A program made the position numbers and the translations under genes. A model generated the notes under the pieces. It did not search any database and was not told the DNA's origin. It saw nothing but the letters and a program-made list of their open reading frames with translations. A stretch of DNA of 64,000 bases, taken from assembly GCF_007713685.1 (NCBI RefSeq), contig NZ_VMRJ01000002.1, positions 558,001-622,000 of the forward strand, given 5' to 3'. Positions 1 through 9,166 of the stretch are shown piece by piece (positions within the stretch are counted from its first letter, which is position 1; each line of letters begins with the position of its first letter). Source of the stretch: Hymenobacter setariae (GTDB taxonomy: Bacteria; Bacteroidota; Bacteroidia; Cytophagales; Hymenobacteraceae).

Positions 1-129
1 GCCTGAAAAACCGCACTAATGGCACACCTAGGTGAGCTAAAATACGGCAACCGAGTGCCCGCAGAACAAGTAGCTGCCTAGGCCAAGACTGCGAATATAA
101 AAGAGTAAGTAGCTGCCAGCTCCTAAAAA

Positions 130-177
130 ACAGCGGCCAGCTTACTCCAGCGTATGCGAGAGTAAGCTGGCCGCTGT
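130..177 (-). terminator. Rho-independent terminator of the nucleotide-sugar cluster
   Basis: A perfect 17-bp inverted repeat (130-146 pairs with 161-177) has a 14-nt loop. Read on the minus strand it is followed by six T residues (A125-A130 on the plus strand). It lies about 30 bp beyond the stop codon of the oxidoreductase gene ending at 208, so it very likely ends that operon. Confidence 0.8.
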
Positions 178-207
178 CCACGGCTAGCTAGCTTGCCAGC
201 GCCGCTA

Positions 208-1560
208 CTAGAGCGGGCTCTTGGCTAGCGCACCTTCCAGCACCAGGGCATCGGTGAGCGCCGGCTGCCCAAAGTAGGCTTCCTGCTCGCGGCGCAGCTG
301 GTCGATGAGACGGCCTTCGGGCAAGATGATGTCATCGTAGGTGAGCACTTGGTCCTTAGGCACATCGTGGCGCAGCACGCAGCCCTCGGCCACCCCTATG
401 GGGAGCAGGTTTTGCTGCCGGGCCAGCGGGTAGTTCTCCGCCAAGCCATACGTCATGTAATGGCCAATGCCGTCGAGCGTTTCGCCGGCTTTGAGGTCGA
501 TTTTAGCCGCCGTTACTACTTCTACCTTCGGAGCACCCTGCGGAGCCAGCGCCGCATCATTGAAGAGCACGGCCCGCGCTACCGAGTTGGGGGTTTCGAA
601 ATGGCAGAGGTGATAAGGGGTGTAGAAGCAGTAAAGCGGCCCTGGACCCAGCTTATACAGCTTGAGGTAGTGCTGTTGCACCGGGTCGTCGTGCGTACCG
701 AGTACAAACACACCAGGGCCCGGCTCGGCGCCCACTACGTAGTCCACAATGCCGGGGCCGCCACTCAGCAGCAGGTCCTGCGGGTACCACTCAGCGGCTT
801 TGCTGATGGGCGTGCCCGGGGCCACGGTGGGCCCTAGCATGCCGCGCTGGGCCACTTCCATCCCGAGGGCATTGGCGATAACAGCCTGCTCGAAGCTGAT
901 TTTGCTACCGTCGGCAAAGCTGGTGACCATGCTCGGGTTTTGGCCCCACTGGCGGGCAAAGCCCTCCTGGGTGGTTGGGTTGCGGTAGGGGTCGTGCAGG
1001 CCTTTGATGTTGCCGCACAGCACAGGCTTGACACCTAGGCCAATAACGAAGCGTGCTAGGTTAAGCGTCACGCCCGGCTGGTCGCCATCCGACACCGTGT
1101 ATACCACACCAGCGCGGTCGGCATACACTTTCAGGATAGAGCCAGCCGTGCCATCGAGCTCGGCATTGAGCAGCACAATGTGCTTACCGTGCTTGATGGC
1201 CTCGAGCACCACGTGTGCACCGTGCTCCACGGCACCCGTCACTTCGATAATGGCATCGATGCCTCCTGCCCGGCTCAGCAGCAGGGCATCTTCAGTGATA
1301 GCCGGCTTGCCAAGCTCGATGCAGCGCTCTAGCGCGGCTACCGACGACACTTCTTGTGGGCCTAGCTCGCCTGCCTCTTCGTAGGCGCGGCGCGCCTGGG
1401 CTAGGGTGCGGTTAGCAATGGCGACCAGCTCCATGCCCGGCACGTAGCGGCAGATTTGCCGGGCCACGCCCCGGCCCATAAAGCCCGCGCCTACCATGGC
1501 TACCCGAATGGGCTTGCCAGCAGCTTGCCGCGCCTTTAGTGCGTTGTCAACTAATATCAT
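208..1560 (-). CDS. NAD(P)-dependent oxidoreductase with C-terminal SAF domain
   Basis: This 450-residue protein starts with a Rossmann fold; the GxGxxG dinucleotide-binding motif is at residues 24-29 (GAGFMG). The middle resembles homoserine-dehydrogenase-like oxidoreductases and the C-terminal 60-70 residues resemble a SAF domain. Proteins of this build are common in surface-polysaccharide loci and are thought to act on nucleotide-linked sugars, but the substrate is unknown. It is the last gene of a four-gene minus-strand run, 21 bp after the epimerase gene, and is followed by a strong terminator. The cluster context suggests a role in making an unusual CDP-linked sugar for LPS or exopolysaccharide. 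The family call is firm; the reaction is inferred. Confidence 0.8.
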   Translation of the reverse strand: MILVDNALKARQAAGKPIRVAMVGAGFMGRGVARQICRYVPGMELVAIANRTLAQARRAYEEAGELGPQEVSSVAALERCIELGKPAITEDALLLSRAGGIDAIIEVTGAVEHGAHVVLEAIKHGKHIVLLNAELDGTAGSILKVYADRAGVVYTVSDGDQPGVTLNLARFVIGLGVKPVLCGNIKGLHDPYRNPTTQEGFARQWGQNPSMVTSFADGSKISFEQAVIANALGMEVAQRGMLGPTVAPGTPISKAAEWYPQDLLLSGGPGIVDYVVGAEPGPGVFVLGTHDDPVQQHYLKLYKLGPGPLYCFYTPYHLCHFETPNSVARAVLFNDAALAPQGAPKVEVVTAAKIDLKAGETLDGIGHYMTYGLAENYPLARQQNLLPIGVAEGCVLRHDVPKDQVLTYDDIILPEGRLIDQLRREQEAYFGQPALTDALVLEGALAKSPL

Positions 1561-1581
1561 GATGCAGAAAAAAGCGTGAGG

Positions 1582-2139
1582 CTAAAGCGTAATGGTAGCT
1601 GGAGTAGCCAGCGGCTGAAAGTCGGGGTGAACTTGGTCTTTGGCCGAGACTAACTGCGGCACGGCTGGCCACTCGATGCCAATGGCTGGGTCGTTCCAGC
1701 GCAGGCCACGCTCGGCGCCGGGCGTGTACTTGGCTGATACCTGATAGGCCACATCCGTATTAGGCTCTAGGGTCAAGAAGCCGTGGGCAAAGCGGCCAGG
1801 CACGAATAGCTGCCGAAAATTATCGGCCGTCAGCTCTACGCCTATCCACTGGCCGTAGGTCGGCGACTCTTCGCGCAGGTCTACTATCACATCGTAGAGG
1901 GCGCCGCGGGTGCAGCGTACCAGTTTGCTTTCCTCGTAGGGCGCCAGCTGGTAGTGCATGCCGCGCAGGGTACCCTGGGTGGGGTTCGACGACAAGTTGG
2001 CTTGCAGCGGGGGCAGGAAAATGCCATGGGCGGCAAACTCATCCTCGCACCACGAGCGGGCAAAAAAACCGCGTTCATCGGTACGGCGCTCTAGGTCAAT
2101 GATGAAGGCGCCCGCCAGTTTGGTTTCAGTAAAAGTCAT
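1582..2139 (-). CDS. dTDP-4-dehydrorhamnose 3,5-epimerase family protein (RmlC-like)
   Basis: At 185 residues this matches the usual length of RmlC-type cupin epimerases. Family landmarks are present: RTDERGFFARSW at residues 19-30, and RGMHYQ with the likely catalytic His62. The protein should epimerise C3 and/or C5 of a 4-keto nucleotide sugar. Because the first gene of the cluster makes CDP-glucose rather than dTDP-glucose, and no rmlA, rmlB or rmlD lies nearby, the true substrate is probably a CDP-4-keto sugar; this is inference. It lies 38 bp after the SDR gene and 21 bp before the SAF oxidoreductase, consistent with one transcript. Confidence 0.85.
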   Translation of the reverse strand: MTFTETKLAGAFIIDLERRTDERGFFARSWCEDEFAAHGIFLPPLQANLSSNPTQGTLRGMHYQLAPYEESKLVRCTRGALYDVIVDLREESPTYGQWIGVELTADNFRQLFVPGRFAHGFLTLEPNTDVAYQVSAKYTPGAERGLRWNDPAIGIEWPAVPQLVSAKDQVHPDFQPLATPATITL

Positions 2140-2177
2140 AGAAAGGGTATGCAGAAAAGGCTACGTCAAGTACTGGC

Positions 2178-3260
2178 CTAGGCCAGCGAAGCTTCAGCCG
2201 CAACTGGGCTGGTCCAGGTTAGCTGCTCGGTTAGTTCGCCTTGCTCGCGCAGGGCAGCTAGTACCCGCAGACGCATCAGCCGCGAGCCGCGGAATTCTGG
2301 GTCACGGAAGCCCATAGCCAACAGCTTTTCGTGCAGCTCGGCAATGGTAGCAGCCAGGCTGTGCTGGGGCTGGTGGTCGGGCGCGAGCTCTTGGAACAAG
2401 CTAAAATCGACGCGGTACGAGCGCAGGTCGGGGGCGGCGGCCGGGTTTACGCTTACGCGGGTGCCGGGCAGGGCTTCGGCCACAGCCTCGGCTAGCTCTT
2501 TCACGCGGTAGTTCCACGCATCGGAGCCGGCATTTACGGCCAGGAAGCGGCCGCCATTTGTGGCTTCGCGGGTCACAGCCCACTCAATGGCGCGCGCCAT
2601 GTCGCGCACATGGATGAGCGGCCGCCAAGGCGTACCATCGCTCAGAATGCTGATTTCGCCCGTAGCTACGGCGCTGGCTACAAAGTCATTGAGCACTAGG
2701 TCGAGCCGCAGGCGGTCGCTCCAGCCGCAGGCAGTAGCAAAGCGCAGGCAGGTTACCACAAAGTCGTCGTCGGCCAGCGGAGCTAGGTCTTGCTCGCTAG
2801 CTACTTTCGAGCGGGCATACGCCGTAAGCGGGTTCACACTCGAGGTTTCGGTTTTAGCATCTTCGCCACCCATGCCGTAGATGCTGCACGAGCTAGCGAA
2901 TACAAAAGCCCGCACCCCAGCCGCTTTGGCCTGCCGAGCCAGCTCAATGCCCGCTTGGTGGTTGATTTCCATCGTCACTTCCTCGTAGGCCTTGCCCATG
3001 GGGTCGTTGGAAATGGCAGCTAGGTGCACTACTGCATCTACACCGGCGAGTAGCTCGGCGGGTACTTGGCGCACGTCGCCAAACTCCTGGCGGTCGAGCC
3101 GCGACTCAGGCAGGCGCTCAGCGCCCGTGAGGCAGTGAGCGAAAAAGCCTAGGTCGTACCCAATCAGTTCGGCAGCAGGAAACGCTTGGCGAAGCTGTTG
3201 CACTACGCCGGGCCCTACGTAACCCATATTGCCCGTGAGCAGAATGCGCGACAAAGTCAT
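2178..3260 (-). CDS. NAD-dependent epimerase/dehydratase (extended SDR)
   Basis: This is a 360-residue extended short-chain dehydrogenase. The nucleotide-binding motif GNMGYVG is at residues 10-16 and the catalytic YxxxK is Tyr148/Lys152 (YARSK). Such enzymes act as epimerases, 4,6-dehydratases or 4-reductases on nucleotide sugars. It sits between the CDP-glucose synthase gene and the 3,5-epimerase gene, so it could supply the 4-keto intermediate or reduce it. It is not a clear match to CDP-glucose 4,6-dehydratase (RfbG), which I do not see in the window. The SDR assignment is secure; the exact reaction is not. Confidence 0.82.
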   Translation of the reverse strand: MTLSRILLTGNMGYVGPGVVQQLRQAFPAAELIGYDLGFFAHCLTGAERLPESRLDRQEFGDVRQVPAELLAGVDAVVHLAAISNDPMGKAYEEVTMEINHQAGIELARQAKAAGVRAFVFASSCSIYGMGGEDAKTETSSVNPLTAYARSKVASEQDLAPLADDDFVVTCLRFATACGWSDRLRLDLVLNDFVASAVATGEISILSDGTPWRPLIHVRDMARAIEWAVTREATNGGRFLAVNAGSDAWNYRVKELAEAVAEALPGTRVSVNPAAAPDLRSYRVDFSLFQELAPDHQPQHSLAATIAELHEKLLAMGFRDPEFRGSRLMRLRVLAALREQGELTEQLTWTSPVAAEASLA

Positions 3261-3305
3261 AAAAACAGTAAGATTAATGCAATAAAAAGGTCAAAAAAAC
3301 AGAGG

Positions 3306-4184
3306 TTAGAGCACACCGGCTAGTAGTTGCTCAGGCAATGCCCGGGCAGGTGCATCGACAGGAGCGGCCGCTTGTCGAGGGGCGGCGGGGGTCCAAACAG
3401 GCTCTGGGGACCATACTTTCCACGGGGCTTTGCCGGCCTGCCAGAGTTCTTCGAGCATGTTGCGGTCGCGCAGGGTGTCCATGGGCTGCCAGAACCCGCT
3501 GTGGCGGTAAGCGGCCAACTGGCCCTCGGCTGCCAAACGCTCCATCGGACCTTTTTCCCATACCGTGCTGTCGCTATCGATATAGTCGAATACGCTGGGC
3601 TCCAGCACAAAGAAGCCGCCGTTAATCCAGGGCGTTTCGCCGCCTTCGGGCTTCTCCGTAAAGTTGTTGACGTGGCTGTCGGCCTCGCTCAGGCTGAATA
3701 CTCCAAAGCGGCCCGGCTGGCGCACGGCCGTTAGGGTAGCTTGGGCGCCCTGCTGGTGGTGGTAGGCAATGCTGGCTTGAATATCGATGTTGCTTACGCC
3801 GTCGCCGTAGGTGAGGCAAAACGTCTCGTCGCCCACATACTCGCGCACCCGGCGTAGGCGGCCACCCGTCATGGTTTCGAGGCCCGTGTCAATGAGCGTC
3901 ACCGTCCAGGGCTCAGCATTGTTGCGGTGGATTTGCATTTCGTGGCGGTCCGTCCGAAAAGTCACATCCGAGGTAAGCAGGAAGTAATCGGCGAAATACT
4001 GCTTAATCATATGGCCTTTATAGCCGCAGCAAATCACAAAGTCGGTAATACCGTGGTGAGCATACGTTTTAAGAATATGCCATAGAATTGGCTTGCCACC
4101 AATTTCTACCATGGGTTTGGGCCGAATGCCACTTTCCTCGCTAATGCGCGTGCCGTAGCCGCCTGCCAAAATAACTGCCTTCAT
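3306..4184 (-). CDS. rfbF: Glucose-1-phosphate cytidylyltransferase
   Basis: The enzyme makes CDP-glucose from glucose-1-phosphate and CTP, the entry step to CDP-linked deoxysugars. The N-terminus shows the nucleotidyltransferase signature GGYGTR (residues 8-13) followed by [13 protein letters not shown]. The body matches the RfbF family closely, for example [13 protein letters not shown] and [18 protein letters not shown]. At 292 residues it is about 30-35 residues longer than the usual enzyme because of an Ala/Pro-rich C-terminal tail. It is the first gene of the minus-strand cluster, with 45 bp to the next gene. Its promoter must lie in the AT-rich region beyond 4184. Confidence 0.9.
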   Translation of the reverse strand: MKAVILAGGYGTRISEESGIRPKPMVEIGGKPILWHILKTYAHHGITDFVICCGYKGHMIKQYFADYFLLTSDVTFRTDRHEMQIHRNNAEPWTVTLIDTGLETMTGGRLRRVREYVGDETFCLTYGDGVSNIDIQASIAYHHQQGAQATLTAVRQPGRFGVFSLSEADSHVNNFTEKPEGGETPWINGGFFVLEPSVFDYIDSDSTVWEKGPMERLAAEGQLAAYRHSGFWQPMDTLRDRNMLEELWQAGKAPWKVWSPEPVWTPAAPRQAAAPVDAPARALPEQLLAGVL

Positions 4185-6069
4185 AGATGGGAATGGGTAA
4201 TAAGTGAAAAATGACGTTCCGAGCGGAACAAGCGAAAGCGAAAGAAAAAGCTAGCTAAAGAGTAATTGAGCGTAATAGCTTAATGCTAAAGCGCATTTTT
4301 ATTAATGCTGCGTAAAAGCAGAAGGCGCGCAACCGGAATAGCGATGCTGTAGAAAAGAGAGGGTAAGTATGGCCTATTGCATAGGGCTACTTAAGTAGCG
4401 CGATTGCTTGAAGAGCCTGAGACCCCACTTAGGCCAGAAGGCTGCATATTAAGCAAAAAATAATAGCGGCCTGTCTGCTATAGCGCTGAAAATTAGAAAG
4501 TAACAGCCGGCTGGTTATGCTGCGACGCAAAGAGCAAGATGCGTTATTGCAGCGGGTGCCAGCTTGCCAGACGAGCAGGATACCTGCCTAGTAGCATAAA
4601 CTGTACCTAGGTAATAGCTAGCTGTTGAAGACCTACTACTGGGCGGCAGACTGACAAGAAAGGAAATAGTGCTAACATAGGAAGAGCGGGGAAGGAATAG
4701 TGTTGTAAAGGAAATTCTTATTTCGCTCCTAAGCAATATTTTCAAAATGCTAGCTTAGATGAAATTTTGGTGAATATCAGAAAAGTTATGCGCTTTTGCC
4801 TCCCCATTGCTGTTTTAGCAAGTATTCCTTATATTAAATAATTTCTCGTTTTAATAAAGAAAATTCATTTCTAGTTCACCATATAGATGACCATTTCAAT
4901 AGAGTAGCTTATGTCGTCAGATAGTAATTAGGTAAAGTGCAAAATCGATATAAGATTAGTGAAATAGATATAGAATTTGCCTGCTAATCATATTGCACTG
5001 ATACCTATAGAGACCCGTCTGAAAGATGGTATCGGAGTTATTTTGGTAAATCAGCTTTGTGATGCTGTAATACAGGCTAGCAGGAGATGCTAGGACTACC
5101 CTAGCTACGCTGTGCTCAGATTAAACCCAGGCGTAGAAACGGCTTACCAAGTTCTGTGAGAGCCACGCTATGTTGAGTGCTACGATAAGGTCACTCACAC
5201 TTCGTCACCAACGCTAGGCGAAAGGCTAGGTGCGTTGGCAGGCGGCTTATAAACTAGCTTGAGGTTTACGCATGGCGTGGCGAGGAGCGCCTGCAAGAAA
5301 AGCTATTCGCCTCAAAAGCCCTATTAATACAGCAGCACTAGTGGTCCCTAGGTTGGGCAGCTCGGCTAGTAGCGTGTTGAGAAGTCATTCGTCAACTGCT
5401 TAGTCAGCGGGTAAGCTGCAAAACGTGGTTTTGCTTAGGATATGGTGCTCCAATATGCTGTTTAAGAAGGTATAGCGTAAGTAATAGTAAGGTGTATAAG
5501 TACGGAGCTAGCCATATAGGCGACCTAGGTACCTAGATAACACTACACTATATAGCATGTCAGGATAAGATAGCTCCAGACAGTTGTAAGGGTAAGCAGA
5601 CCTAGCCTCTTTATAGAAAAAAAATAGCGCGATAGGACTTTGAAGAGTAATAGGTAAAATGGTGAATATCTGATTAAATTCAGTGTAAAGTTGAGTTAAG
5701 AAAGAAAATATGTCTTTTTAGTGGTTAATTGTTCAAGCAATATGCATTAAGATGCCGAAACGTAATTCTATAAGCCTTGTCAGCTCCTTTTTGCTAGACT
5801 TAGTGCAATAGGCCAGCACTATTACTATGTATACAGCTGCCAGTTAAGAAAGGATAATTCTAAGTTAGTGGCTTCTATTTCACTTAATATCCACTAATAA
5901 TAACGATGAATTTAAGTAATCAAGGCAGCACTATTCGTCGTTGATACACACTGTAATTAATTAAAATGTAACTAATGCTAATGATAGCTGGTAATATACT
6001 TGTTAGTATGATAAAACTTGTGTTCTTTTGCATTATTAAACCATACACCAACAGTCAACCTTTCTTCAA
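4185..6069. other. AT-rich region without a convincing gene
   Basis: This 1.9-kb stretch is much richer in A and T than its surroundings. Only short open frames occur, for example 76 codons on the minus strand at 4515-4745, with a composition unlike a protein and no recognisable motif. The left end should hold the promoter of the nucleotide-sugar cluster, and the right end that of the small gene at 6070. Several CCTAGG sites occur (near 4606, 5347 and 5524). I see no intact transposase, tRNA or terminal repeats. It may be a decayed acquired segment or an unrecognised non-coding RNA region. Confidence 0.6.
6000..6030 (+). promoter_or_regulatory. Possible Bacteroidota-type promoter for the 6070 gene
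   Basis: A TTG at 6000-6002 (-33) lies 20 bp before TTCTTTTG at 6023-6030, which matches 7 of 8 positions of a TAnnTTTG -7 box. The start codon is 40 bp further on. Only the pattern supports this. Confidence 0.4.
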
Positions 6070-6357
6070 ATGGCAGTAGACCTTGCCCAATTACAACAGA
6101 TACTAGACAACGCTCAAAAAGCTGACGCGTTCAAATCCGACGTTAAACGTGCGCTGCGTAAAGTGTCTTCCTTGGTAATCAACCTGCAAAGTGCCCTAGA
6201 GGAAGTAGACGCGCTGATGAGCGATGACTACACGCCAACAGTAAAGGAGCGTAAGGCACGGGCACCGCGCGAAGCCGGTGAGGTAGATGCAGAAGCTCCT
6301 TACGGCAGAAAGAAAGACGGTACTCCAAAAAGCAAGCCTGGCCGTTCTAAAGAGTAA
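6070..6357 (+). CDS. Small protein with coiled-coil N-terminus and basic DNA-binding-like tail
   Basis: I do not recognise a named family. The 95-residue protein has a helical N-terminal half (residues 1-50), rich in Leu, Val, Ala, Gln and Asp, that looks able to form a coiled coil. An acidic/basic linker follows, then a C-terminus with PYGRKKDGTPKSKPGR, rich in Lys, Arg, Gly and Pro. This layout recalls small nucleoid-associated proteins (oligomerising helix plus an AT-hook or H-NS-like minor-groove tail); that comparison is inference. The gene stands alone between two AT-rich stretches, has its own candidate promoter and is followed by a good terminator, so it is probably real and expressed as a single gene. 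Confidence 0.75.
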   Translation: MAVDLAQLQQILDNAQKADAFKSDVKRALRKVSSLVINLQSALEEVDALMSDDYTPTVKERKARAPREAGEVDAEAPYGRKKDGTPKSKPGRSKE

Positions 6358-6375
6358 TCTTTACCAGTAATTAGG

Positions 6376-6414
6376 AAGCCCGCTTAACGGTCGTTAGGTG
6401 GGCTTTTTGTTTTT
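6376..6414 (+). terminator. Rho-independent terminator after the small 6070 gene
   Basis: AAGCCC at 6376-6381 pairs with GGGCTT at 6400-6405. A T-rich tract follows (6404-6414). It lies 19 bp after the stop codon. Confidence 0.8.
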
Positions 6415-6831
6415 GCGCCTCCCGAGCTGAGTGCGTCGAAAAGAAGCGCTCCCTCTTGGCAAAGCAGCAGCGCGCTTAGCCAGCTTGGCAAGAGCACGGG
6501 CTCCACAGAGGCACCGGTAACAAAAAACAAATTAGTCGCTGGTAAGCTGAGCATTTTTATGCTCATATAGTTACTAACCTATCAGTTAAGCGGTGCTTTG
6601 CGATGAGGCGATAAAGCAATTTACCAACTAATTGGCTAGTATAATCACAAGCTTATCTGCGAGTTGTTCTATATTTGACCCGTATTTTTGTCAATGATTT
6701 TTTGCTGGTAGCTAATTAGTTAAATGTCTACTAATGCTAAAAGCGAGCAATTTTCTGCTGTATAAAATGCGCGATAAATCAACTGTTTTGCTGCGGGCGA
6801 TTGTAATTTATCACTGCTTATAGTTCCTTTT
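6415..6831. other. AT-rich intergenic region before the acyltransferase
   Basis: About 400 bp between the terminator and the acyltransferase start. It has low GC content like the preceding desert. I see no gene; it probably contains the acyltransferase promoter, but no box is clear enough to mark. Confidence 0.5.
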
Positions 6832-7971
6832 ATGAAGCTGAGTATACTTAAAACTAAATTGTCGAATGAGGTTTCGGCAGTTCCTACTGAGTTAGCTCAG
6901 CCATATCTTCCTTATCTAGATGGCCTTCGTGGAGTTGCTATTATTATAGTAATCCTTAGCCATTGCCTGAAAGAGAATCCCTATTTTGATGTATTGGGCG
7001 AGGTAGGAGTGGAAATATTCTTTGTACTGAGCGGCTTTCTTATTACTACGCTGCTGTTCAAGGAGAAAATAAAGAACGGCCATATTTCACTTAAGCTCTT
7101 CTATATAAGAAGAGCGTTACGAATTATGCCGGTGGCGTATTTATTTCTGCTGGTATTGCTCATTCTGAATGTGTGCTTTGCGCTGGGTGTCACGCCTGTT
7201 GGGTTTCTAGCTTCGGCCTTGTATATTAAAAATATACCAATTCCGAATAGCGCCGATTGGTACAGTGGGCACTTTTGGTCGCTGTCGATAGAAGAACAGT
7301 TCTATTTGTTCTTCCCCTTTCTATTAGTGCTTAACCTTAATAGGTACACGCTATTGATAAGCTTATTGGTAATCGTATTACCTATAATTGGGCTGTTGGC
7401 GGTAAACAAAGTTGGGATTTTCTATACCAATACAGCTATTCATGCACTAGTCTTTCTACTCAATTCTGTGTTCTTCGGCAGCGGAACGGTTTCTATCCTG
7501 GTAGGTTCTTTATGCGCTATACTCGTGTTTAAGGAAGTAGTCGTAATAGATAGATTATGGAATAATTATTTTTTAAGTTTTGCGCTATTTCTGCTTGCGG
7601 TTACTATTGGGTATAAGGAATCAGTATTGTTTATACCTCATATTTCGCGATTGTTTTTCTCGACACTAATCGCCTGGATTATTTTACTTAATTTGAAGCA
7701 AGAGAAAAATCTGTTTTCAACTATATTGGGTTGGTCAGCTTTTAAGCAAATTGGCATTCTGTCTTATAGTCTATATATCTGGCAGCAATTATTTACGCAT
7801 AACCAGCCGTGGAAAAACGCGTTTCCGTATGCCGATTCTTTGGCGCTGAATCTGCTGGTTCTTTATGGAGTGGCGACAGCTTCTTATTATTTATATGAGC
7901 AGCGGTTCCTCGTGCTTAAAAATAAATTCAAGCAAGCACCTCCCAAGCGAAGCTTAGTGAACGCCGCCTAG
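6832..7971 (+). CDS. Membrane acyltransferase, family 3 (OafA/NodX-like)
   Basis: This 379-residue integral membrane protein belongs to the acyltransferase-3 family, which transfers acetyl or other acyl groups to surface polysaccharides. Family signatures are PYLDGLRGVAII near residue 26, the likely catalytic His in ILSHCLKE, EIFFVLSGFLI near residue 60, and FWSLSIEEQFYLFFP near residue 147. About ten hydrophobic segments follow. The gene is clearly AT-rich compared with most of the window, and its codon use differs from its neighbours, suggesting lateral acquisition. It may act on the same surface glycan as the nucleotide-sugar cluster upstream, but that link is only positional. Confidence 0.88.
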   Translation: MKLSILKTKLSNEVSAVPTELAQPYLPYLDGLRGVAIIIVILSHCLKENPYFDVLGEVGVEIFFVLSGFLITTLLFKEKIKNGHISLKLFYIRRALRIMPVAYLFLLVLLILNVCFALGVTPVGFLASALYIKNIPIPNSADWYSGHFWSLSIEEQFYLFFPFLLVLNLNRYTLLISLLVIVLPIIGLLAVNKVGIFYTNTAIHALVFLLNSVFFGSGTVSILVGSLCAILVFKEVVVIDRLWNNYFLSFALFLLAVTIGYKESVLFIPHISRLFFSTLIAWIILLNLKQEKNLFSTILGWSAFKQIGILSYSLYIWQQLFTHNQPWKNAFPYADSLALNLLVLYGVATASYYLYEQRFLVLKNKFKQAPPKRSLVNAA

Positions 7972-8031
7972 GTAGTTCGGCCGTATACAGGTGCTCAACC
8001 ACCTTGCTCGCTTGTCGCGGCTGACTACATT

Positions 8032-9012
8032 ATGGAATTCACGCGTTTAGGGGCTACTGGCCTACACGTTTCTAAAATATGCCTGGGCACCATGACCTAC
8101 GGCACGCCCACCGACCGCTGGCCCTGGGCTCTGAATGAGGAGCAGAGCCGGCCTTTCATTCAGAAAGCGCTAGAACTGGGCATCAATTTCTTTGATACCG
8201 CCGACGTGTACTCAAATGGCGCTAGCGAGGAGGTAGTGGGGCGAGCGCTTCGCGACTTTGCCAAGCGCGACGATGTGGTGCTGGCTACTAAGGTATTTAA
8301 CCCTATGGGGCCCGGCCCCAACCAAAAAGGGCTGTCGCGCAAGCACATTATGAGCGCCATCGACGCCAGTTTGCAGCGCCTAGGTACCGATTACGTGGAC
8401 TTGTACCAGATACACCGCTGGGACTACGACACGCCCATTGAAGAGACGCTGGAGGCGCTGCACGATGTAGTGAAGGCTGGTAAGGCGCGCTACATCGGGG
8501 CCTCGTCGATGTACGCGTGGCAATTTGCGCAGGCGCTGTACCTGGCCGATAAGCACGGCTGGACGCGCTTTGTGAGCATGCAGCCGCACTACAACTTGGT
8601 GTACCGTGAGGAAGAGCGTGAGATGCTGCCGCTGTGCCAAGACCAAGGTATTGGTGTTATTCCGTGGTCGCCGCTGGCGCGGGGGTTGCTTACGGGCGGG
8701 CGTAGCAAGGCGCGCAACGAGACGGAGCGAGCCAAAACTGATGCTTTTGGCAAGAGCCTCTACGGCCGCGATGACGATTTTGCGGTGGCCGACCGCGTGA
8801 CCGAGATTGCCCAAGAGCGGGGCTTGCCTAATGCCCAAATTGCCCTGGCCTGGATGCTATCGAAGCCCGCAATTACGGCGCCCATTGTGGGGGCCAGCAA
8901 GCCCGGCCACCTCGAAGATGCCGTGGCTGCCATTGATGTGAAGCTGAGCGCTGATGAGATAAAACGCTTGGAGGAGCCGTATCAGCCGCACCCGGTGCTG
9001 GGCTTTTCGTAG
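8032..9012 (+). CDS. Aldo/keto reductase
   Basis: This is a 326-residue NADPH-dependent aldo/keto reductase, a TIM-barrel enzyme reducing aldehydes or ketones. The catalytic residues are visible in order: Asp and Tyr in FFDTADVYSNG, Lys in VLATKVF, and His in YQIHRWD. The C-terminal NADPH-binding segment APIVGASKPGHLEDAV is typical. Length is normal. The gene stands alone, 60 bp after the acyltransferase but with very different base composition, and is followed by a hairpin at 9043-9082. The substrate cannot be predicted. Confidence 0.92.
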   Translation: MEFTRLGATGLHVSKICLGTMTYGTPTDRWPWALNEEQSRPFIQKALELGINFFDTADVYSNGASEEVVGRALRDFAKRDDVVLATKVFNPMGPGPNQKGLSRKHIMSAIDASLQRLGTDYVDLYQIHRWDYDTPIEETLEALHDVVKAGKARYIGASSMYAWQFAQALYLADKHGWTRFVSMQPHYNLVYREEEREMLPLCQDQGIGVIPWSPLARGLLTGGRSKARNETERAKTDAFGKSLYGRDDDFAVADRVTEIAQERGLPNAQIALAWMLSKPAITAPIVGASKPGHLEDAVAAIDVKLSADEIKRLEEPYQPHPVLGFS

Positions 9013-9042
9013 ACCTAGGGAATAGCGATTAACTGACCCACA

Positions 9043-9082
9043 TGCCCAGCCAGCGCGAGTGAAATGACGCGCTGGCTGGGCA
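9043..9082 (+). terminator. Hairpin after the aldo/keto reductase gene
   Basis: A 15-bp perfect stem (9043-9057 with 9068-9082) has a 10-nt loop. It lacks a long T tract, so termination is likely but not certain. Confidence 0.6.
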
Positions 9083-9166
9083 TTGTGCTGTTAGGCATGG
9101 TAGACGACCTACCTAGGATAACCGTATAAGCTGTTGACCCGCACTACTCTTGTAACCTTCTTGCTT

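Noticed and set aside
208..4184. dTDP-rhamnose (rml) operon
   Set aside because: The nucleotidyltransferase is of the CDP-glucose type and rmlB and rmlD are missing; only the epimerase resembles RmlC.
4515..4745. A 76-codon open frame on the minus strand within the gene desert
   Set aside because: Composition is rich in Ser, Leu and Thr without any motif, no promoter or start context is seen, and it is isolated. It looks like a chance frame.
5100..5420. Possible transposase remnant in the gene desert
   Set aside because: Short frames here do not show a DDE or Tyr-recombinase motif, and no terminal inverted repeats were found.
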